DNA of 64,000 nucleotides from Diadophis punctatus similis (Eukaryota > Chordata > Lepidosauria > Squamata > Dipsadidae): positions 225,206,434 through 225,270,433 of the forward strand of contig JALIGW010000001.1 in the NCBI GenBank assembly GCA_023053685.1. Reading direction: 5' to 3'. Position 1 is the stretch's first letter. Every line of letters starts with the position of its first letter. Below the pieces are notes generated by a model. That model was not told where the DNA came from. It worked only from the letters and a program-made list of their open reading frames with translations, and made no database searches. Of the stretch, positions 57,755 through 64,000 are shown piece by piece. The position numbers and the translations under genes were made by a program.

Positions 57755-57935
57755 TTCTTTATTGGCCAAGTATGATTTGACACACAAGGAATTTGTCTTT
57801 GGTGCATATGCTCTCAGTGTACATAAAAGAAAAGATACATTTGTCAAGAATCATGAGGTACAACACTTAATGTTTGTCATAGGGTACAAATAAGCAATCA
57901 GGAAACAATATTAATATAAATCATAAGGATATCAT
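57755..57935 (-). repeat. CR1 LINE 3' end, antisense
   Basis: Text ttctttattggccaagtatg, gaatttgtctttggtgcata, catttgtcaagaatcatgag and acaacacttaatgtttgtca is the reverse complement of the end at 10940-11124, nearly word for word. Confidence 0.88.
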
Positions 57936-58841
57936 TATTTTTAGATTATTGTTGGGACTGTGCTATTTAAATATGTGAAATTAATACTTAAATAAATCAA
58001 ATGTGTTTGAAGAAGTTAATACATTTCATCTAGTTTTCACCCTCAAATGTGTTTGAATTTCCAACATCCCAGATAATTATCACAGAGGTGCATAGACTGT
58101 GCAAGAAGCATTCCCTATGGATTTATCATAAGAATTAGGTGGTGTTAATTGGAAGCCATTAGTATTTTTAAATCAAAAGTTTACTTGTCCCTTCACCCAA
58201 CTAGTGATCTCCAGATGTATTGTAACAGGTTGGAAAAATTGTTGTGGGAAATTCTGCCAAAAAACCTTGGGCATTGCATTCTGTATACCTGCCAGAATGC
58301 CTTTAGCCTTAAAACTATGATGAGTTGATCTTTGGATATATTGTTACAGTGGTATCTTGGTACTTGATGTTAATTGGTTTCAGGAGGCACATTGAGTACT
58401 AAAAACTACAAAGGTCAAACAAAGCAAGTGACCCTTTGTTTTGGCCAAGAAGTACTTTCTGTCTGTCCTTTTTCCTACTTCGGCAACATTCCCAGCATGC
58501 CGACTTCCTGTCTGCCCCCTGGGGATGTCCTCTTCTTCCTTTTGCAGTGCACTGAATACCAAAGAAGCTACGAGTACCGGGATATTTTCACATCAAAATG
58601 CGTCGAACACCAAATTCAATGAGTTGTAAACCAGTCGAGTACCAATGTACCACTATTCCCAGAAATGCAAACCTGAGGAGAAAGTGAACGTTCTGTGAAT
58701 GCATAAGTCCTGGGATCTTCAGTAACTAAGACAGAGAGAATAATAGCTCCCTACAATTGTGTTTGCATAAAATATGGGATATTAAAACTTATTTCCCATA
58801 GCTGTCATGAGAAGACAACTCTGAATGTAAAGAAGCTGCTC
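57936..58841. other. Unassigned intron stretch
   Basis: At about 58345-58650, gtggtatcttggtacttgat and gtcgagtaccaatgtaccac form a loose inverted pair, perhaps an old DNA transposon. No target duplication. Frames at 58374-58629 lie within it and are not supported. Confidence 0.3.
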
Positions 58842-59126
58842 CAGTGGTGAAATCCGATTTTTTTTACTACCGGTTCTGTGGGCGTGGCTTGGTGGGCATG
58901 GCAGGGGAAGAATTCTGCAAAATCTCCATTCCCACCCCACTCCAGGGGAAGGATACTGCAAAATCCCCATTCCCTCCCTACTCCTGGGGAAAGGATATTG
59001 CAAAATCTCCATTCCCACCCCACTCTGGGGCCAGCCAGAGGTGGTATTTGCCGGTTCTCTGAACTACTCAAAATTTCCGCTACCGGTTCTCCAGAACCTG
59101 TTAGAACCTGCTGGATTTCACCCCTG
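58842..59126. mobile_element. hAT element, CAGTGGTGAAATCC family, inverted copy
   Basis: 285 bp, in the opposite orientation to 54236-54544. Ends cagtggtgaaatccgat and tggatttcacccctg. Perfect 8-bp target duplication agctgctc at 58834-58841 and 59127-59134. Three internal tandem units of ctgcaaaatctccattccca / ccccactcc type. Confidence 0.92.
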
Positions 59127-59134
59127 AGCTGCTC

Positions 59135-60226
59135 CAGTGTCCTGTGGAATGTCAGACTTAAGAGACTCAATCACATGGAGCTGATCAAACACAGACACTA
59201 CCTGTGCAGTTGGAAAAGTTAGATGAGGACGACATAAGGCTTCCCAGCCCCCACACCTGCCAAGGAGAGAGGAGAGGAGAGGAAAGACTTTCTATATGGT
59301 TCTTTGCCAAACAAAGAAGTAAATATCTTAGGGGCTGGGGTAAGAGGTAGCCCTGATACACCATCCCTTGTTGGAATTAACCATCTGATCTCTGGCTCTG
59401 GAGTGATACTCATCTATAGATTCTGCTTGTGAAATTCTGGACTGGCTGACAACCCTGACCTGGATCTTGGAACTCTGGACTGGACTTGGACTATTCTTTT
59501 GTGTGCTCCTATTAAAGACAATCCAGTCAGGCAAGCTTCTTTCAGAGATTCTGTTTTGGCTTGCATTCCTTGTCTGCTGTTATCTTTTGGCCCTGAGTAC
59601 ACTGCTAATTTCCATAGCAACTGTGTGAATGTTTAATTGGAATCAGAAGCAGGACAATAGCATAAATACTCAGTGGCAGTATTGACCAAACACACTTAAG
59701 TATAAAATAATTAAGTGATAAGGTTGCATGTAGTTTGAGCGCACCTCCTTTTGTCTATTTATTAAAAAAGGAATCCTGGAAAAAAAATAGCACTGTTTTA
59801 AAGAATCTACTCATTCAGGTCAATGTGAATCTTAAACCAGCAGCATCCTTTTCAAGGTCACACAATAATATCTAAAAGGTTGTGCTCTTTTAATTTATAG
59901 CAGAGAGATTCTGTAGTTGCACATAATCAGAAGCACATTTTCAAAATATGCACAGCACTCCAGTAATATTGTGATATCTAATGAGCCAGACTCCAAATTG
60001 GATCTCTCAGGTAATCTGCTCCTTATTGCAGAAGCACAACAGCCGACAGATCATCTGACCTGGAACCTGGTCAGGAAAAGATCCTCTGTTTCCCCACGCA
60101 CAGAAAGATCAAGTGAATAGAACAAAAACTTTGAATGAGGCTTCTTGAAAGAAGGAGGTATGTCTGAATTGATGCTATAAAAGAAAGGCTTGGTAGTCAT
60201 ATATCTGTTGGCAAATACCGTACATT
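59135..60226. other. Unassigned intron stretch
   Basis: 59360-59620 holds ctctggactggacttggact and tcctattaaagacaatccag, an LTR-like flavour, but no TG...CA ends or target duplication were found. The remainder is featureless. Confidence 0.25.
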
Positions 60227-60622
60227 CAGTGGTGGGTTCCTACCGGTATGGTCCAGTGCGCCGTTCCAGTAGGGACCGCCGATTGCGCAATTTGCGTGTG
60301 ATGGCTTCGGTGCCGTCTTCGATGGTCCGCCGCATGGTACCATCTTTTTTCTGAATTTTTGGCCTTTTTTTGCTTCCTGCGCATGCGCGGAAGCAAAATC
60401 TCGCAAGGGGACACTTGTGCTCACGAGATTTTGGCAATTTTTGCCAAATGCGCGGAAGCAAGAAACCAACAAAATCGTGCGCGCATTTCCCCTCGTGAGA
60501 TTTTGATGATTTTTTGCTTCCTGCACATGCGCGGAAGCAAAATCATGCGAGGGGATGCACGCGCGAAATGTAATGATGCGCGCACAGCGCACTGGTAGCC
60601 AAGTAAGAGGAACCCGGCCCTG
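60227..60622. mobile_element. hAT element, CAGnGGTGGGTTCC family
   Basis: 396 bp. Ends cagtggtgggttcctaccgg and gaggaacccggccctg. Flanks cgtacatt (60219-60226) and catacatt (60623-60630) match at 7 of 8. The interior is a chain of inverted gcatgcgcggaagcaaaatc pieces like 5053-5448, which it equals in length. Confidence 0.88.
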
Positions 60623-60630
60623 CATACATT

Positions 60631-61178
60631 TTTCAATCAGGGACATGATTTCTTGAATTGATGCTGCTTCTGATTCCCTGTCTGACCTCTGGCTAGGTAC
60701 AAGACAACACTCACCTCTGATTCTTGGTTTTTGAATTTGTCTGCCCAGAACTTCACCTTCTGAAGTAGTAATTGCACTCCTGCACTGCAGTGAGATTTAT
60801 AGCTGCCATAAAGACCTTTTATACACACGTGACCTCTTGCATTTGTAATTGCTGGCACAGAACAAGTATTAAATAGCAAACACCTCACTGCTAAGTTAAC
60901 AAGTCAGGCATCTCCAGGCAATTATTAGATGAGTGAGAAGGTGTATGAGAGAACCAAACATTTACATCTCTTGAGGATTAAGCATATTATGTGAATATAC
61001 CCAATCACTTAAACAAAAGAGAAGGTTAGGTGCCAGGAGAAGCTGATTTATATACTCTGAATATAAATTAAGTTGCTATTTGCCTTAATTTGGTTTGTAC
61101 TAGGTATGGGGAAGAGTATAGGGTTATGCTGGACATTGCATTTGATATATCTGAGCAGTTCTGTGCATTGAGATCAGT
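60631..61178. other. Featureless intron stretch
   Basis: No recognised gene or repeat. Confidence 0.3.
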
Positions 61179-61458
61179 CAGGGGTGAAATCCAGCTGGTT
61201 CTGACAGGTTCTGGAGAACCGGTAGCAGAAATTTTGAGTAGTTTGGAGAACCAATAGCGGAAATTTTGAGTAGTTCGAAGAACCGGCAAATACCACCTCT
61301 GGCTGGTCCTAGAGTGGGGTGGGAATGGAGATTTTGCAGTATCCTTCCCCTGGAGTGGGGTGGGAATGGAGATTTTGTACTATCCTTCCCCTGCGACGCC
61401 TACCAAGCCACGCCCATCAAGCCACGCCCACAGAGCCAGTAGTAAAAAAATGGATTTG
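61179..61458. mobile_element. hAT element, CAGGGGTGAAATCC family, right end lost
   Basis: Left end caggggtgaaatccagctgg is intact with agatcagt before it, and the body matches 54236-54544, with two tandem units instead of three. The text stops at aaaaaaatggattt; the expected final bases and the second target duplication are absent. Confidence 0.8.
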
Positions 61459-61820
61459 GTTAGAAAGCTCTTAAGGTATTTATGCTACATTTTTTTCTTG
61501 CTTAGTATGGTGTTGCTTTGTTTTGTGAATTGATGACATAATAATCATTGTCAATGATTTTTAGAATATTCTGTAAGCAATTTGTTATGTGGTAGGATTA
61601 TATATTTGAGGATGTCTGTTTTTTGTCTCCTAACTGATTATCAAGAACCAGAACACGTACGCTCTTTCATTGCAATGAATAGAAAGTGCATATAAATTAT
61701 GCAGCCTCCTTTCTCCCCTAAAGCTCTTTAATGCTGTACAGATTAGTTGATAGAATTGTAACTCTGGACAGAGTGAAGAAGGGAAGGTGTGTTTCCTTCA
61801 TGGTCCCGCAGAGCCTAGAG
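61459..61820. other. Featureless intron stretch
   Basis: No recognised gene or repeat. Confidence 0.3.
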
Positions 61821-61977
61821 CAGGGGTGGGCAATTATGGCCGTTGATGACCTGTGGACTTCAATTCCCAGAATTCCTGAGCCAGCATTAGCAGACAAAAA
61901 ACAGAGTTAAGGCTGGCTCAGGATTTCTGGGAGTTGAAGTCCACAGGTCGTAAAAGGGCCAAGGTTGCTTATCCCTG
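61821..61977. mobile_element. Palindromic hAT MITE, CAGGGGTGGGCAATT family
   Basis: 157 bp. Ends caggggtgggcaattatggc and ccaaggttgcttatccctg. Flanks gcctagag (61813-61820) and gcctaaag (61978-61985) match at 7 of 8, central TA. Arms gacctgtggacttcaattcc / gggagttgaagtccacaggt. Confidence 0.85.
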
Positions 61978-61985
61978 GCCTAAAG

Positions 61986-62912
61986 GTGCTGACCATTTTC
62001 AGCAGGTTTACTAGGAAAATAAAACTCTGAAAAACCTGTTTATATTATATGCATCTGAAAAACATAATCAGTTCATTGCCTTGGATCTTTTCTGTAACGA
62101 AGAATACAAAACAAAATAAGTACACTCAGAATTAGAAGTTCAAAATCAAACCAAGGTACAAATGATATCTATATTCATTTAGCCTTCCTGCCTGACACCC
62201 ACTCTGATTATAAGTGCAAACCATTTTATTTTTCAGATTTTTGTTTTTTAATTGCTCACTTTAAATTAAGTTTAAATTTTTTCACATTGTCCTAAGTTTC
62301 TAATGAATAGAATTCTTTCTGCCTTTTTTAGTGGCTTTGAAGAGAAAAAAGAGAGGGAGAGATGTGTATTAGGTTACTCTGAATTTCGGACAGGAAGAAA
62401 CTAGAAGTACAGCATGGTAAAGAATTTGCTTTAACTGTAATTTGAGATTGAATGCATAGCATGGAAAATCTGCAGTATGGTGGAAAATCTGCAATCTGCA
62501 GTCTAAACAGGAACCTCATATTTGAATCAGAGGTGTTTCATGAATTGCATTAAATTTTAGATCTTGTTATTTGCTTAATGCAAAATCAAGATCGAGTATT
62601 TTTGGAGGGACTGCATTGATTGTCTTGTGACATCAATAAGAATAATATATTAAAAAAAAACCAAACAAGCCCCCCCCCAATCTCCTAATTTAGGAGATAT
62701 ATTATTTCAGGACCATACATTCATATTGAATGGAACACAGGATAGGAAAAAATTTTAATCCTTCAAGAGGAAAATAGTCCCTGCTTATTTTGTGTCATCT
62801 CTCTCAACCCAAATGCTGTGGTTCCTTAAAACTATGGCCTATATAGGCATGGAAAGATATTCGTGCATAAAGGCAAGACTTGGGGTATTGACTGAGGTCC
62901 TTGAGTTAAAAT
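61986..62912. other. Featureless intron stretch
   Basis: AT-rich, with no recognised element. Confidence 0.3.
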
Positions 62913-63257
62913 CAGTGGCGGGTTCCACTTACCTTTTGCTACCGGTGCACATCGCAACATTTTGCGCATGCGCTCTCGCTATGCTTGTGCGCATGCGCGC
63001 ATCCCACCACGCAATTCTACTTTCGCGCATGCGCAGAAGGAAATTTGAAGCCGAAACACAGCTGAGAAGCCATCCAAACCAGGAAAAAAGTGCCGATTCT
63101 ACTTCCGCGCATGCGAAGGACATTTCAAGCCAAAAAAAGATGGCGGCGCGCACGGACCGGGAAAGATGGCACCGGAGCCGTCACGCCTAAATTGCATCAT
63201 CAGCAGGCTGCTACCGGAGTGCTAGCACCGCACCGCACCGGTAGGAACCCACCCCTG
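62913..63257. mobile_element. hAT element, CAGnGGTGGGTTCC family
   Basis: 345 bp, inverted relative to 34322-34621. Ends cagtggcgggttccacttac and ggtaggaacccacccctg. Perfect 8-bp target duplication gttaaaat at 62905-62912 and 63258-63265. Interior pieces ccgaaacacagctgagaagc and gatggcaccggagccgtcac match the reverse of 34322-34621. Confidence 0.92.
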
Positions 63258-63265
63258 GTTAAAAT

Positions 63266-64000
63266 GGTAGAATCTGGTATGTTTGGACAACGTTGTTAGA
63301 CAATATCTTATTATGAATATAGGAGAGCAAAAAGCAAGGCATTATAATAGGAATTTGGGAACCACATATTGAATTCCTATCATCCTTAGCATGGGTGTTT
63401 CTGCAGTGTTGCTCCAACCTGGCAGGACAGTTGTGAGCACCATTCAACTGTACTAGGTAATCCTACACTGTAGAACTTCTCAGCACTAAGAATACAGGCA
63501 GTCCTTGAGTTACGAATGTAATGGAGCCTGCCCATTCCATTTGTAACTCGAGGATTAGTGGGAGTGAATCTTGTACCTTGAACGTGATCGCTCCCTTCTT
63601 TCGCCCACATTCGCTAATCGAATGTGAGGCTCATTAAGTGCACATGAGGTATTTCAGGGTGGGGAAAGTCATGGGGGGTCTACTGATGGAACAGGCCACC
63701 TGCCTAAGACCATTCAAGGCCCCTCACAAGCAGCTTCCTGGTCAGAGAAATGGACCCAGCTTGGCCTGTCTGTAGCTTTTCTGTTAAGGGAAAGAAAGCA
63801 GCCATTAAGGGGAGTGGAAGGATGTCCAGAAGTAAGAGGTTAGATGACCCTCAGCACAATGACTAAGCCAAGTACAGTTGGGTATTGAGCTTTTTCCCTA
63901 TGTGAACATACCATTGCCAAGCTACAAATAAAACATCTCATGTGGCTTAGTTGTGTTACCCCTAGCTTTTTTAAAATTATTTTTTTATTGCCATGTTTGT
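63266..64000. other. Unassigned intron end of window
   Basis: At 63492-63560 a short inverted pair, caggcagtccttgagttacg and catttgtaactcgaggatt, recalls the AGGTAGTCC transposon family. Nothing else recognised up to the window edge. Confidence 0.35.

Larger units (their letters stand above)
10474..64000 (+). other. B4GALNT4: B4GALNT4 intron 1, continuing past the window
   Basis: Starts with the GTAAGC donor. No second exon resembling the human stem (after YGR: DGEKLTSE-like) was found, so at least 53.5 kb is intronic unless an exon was missed. Its content is almost wholly transposable elements and simple repeats, listed separately. In human the whole gene is compact, so this intron is strongly expanded. 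Alternative: another gene could begin inside, but no second CpG island or coding exon of a host gene in its own locus was seen. Confidence 0.6.

Noticed and set aside
56468..57847. Long frames of IYLF or PILSY repeats
   Set aside because: Direct translation of TTTA and pentanucleotide arrays, not proteins.
59360..59620. Possible second LTR
   Set aside because: LTR-like wording only. No TG...CA ends, no polyadenylation signal in a sensible place, no target duplication.

Overview
This is nuclear DNA from a vertebrate, most likely a snake or close squamate relative. The evidence is a GC-rich vertebrate promoter and first exon, followed by more than 50 kb of AT-rich intron. That intron is packed with squamate-type repeats: BovB and CR1 LINE ends, tRNA-derived SINEs, a SPIN-like hAT, many short hAT transposons, and CR1 ends carrying ATTCT-type pentanucleotide tails, a habit reported for snake CR1 elements. 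There is no bacterial or viral gene organisation and no CRISPR array. I saw no venom-toxin gene.

The one gene I recognise is B4GALNT4 (beta-1,4-N-acetylgalactosaminyltransferase 4) on the + strand. Its first coding exon, at 10323-10473, encodes the short cytosolic tail and the Golgi signal-anchor. It ends at a GTAAGC donor and sits in a CpG island (about 9180-10640). No second exon was found, so 10474-64000 is read as first-intron sequence. Upstream on the - strand, 8689-9072 is a well-formed but unrecognised reading frame that could be the last exon of a head-to-head neighbour.

Region 1-8.7 kb: a truncated hAT end, SINE and BovB pieces, three hAT elements, a LINE endonuclease fragment on the - strand cut by two later insertions, and an old CR1-like stretch. 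Region 10.5-32 kb: sparse intron with CR1 ends, SINEs, a Penelope-like fragment, BovB fragments, and a hAT at 14717-15453 that carries a piece of the centrobin gene. Region 32-64 kb: dense hAT insertions, a solo-LTR-like block inside a DNA transposon, a SPIN-like hAT, and a 1.5 kb hAT at 36629-38126 that carries the first coding exon of RSPH14.

Reading element ends and flanks by eye gave 22 hAT elements with matching 8-bp target-site duplications. They fall into two groups by terminal repeat. In one (12 elements) every duplication has TA at its centre; in the other (10 elements) none does. That suggests two distinct transposase lineages. The two hAT elements carrying host-gene exons, both in the TA group, are the most notable content of the window. 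Family names rest on remembered consensus sequences, not on a search.
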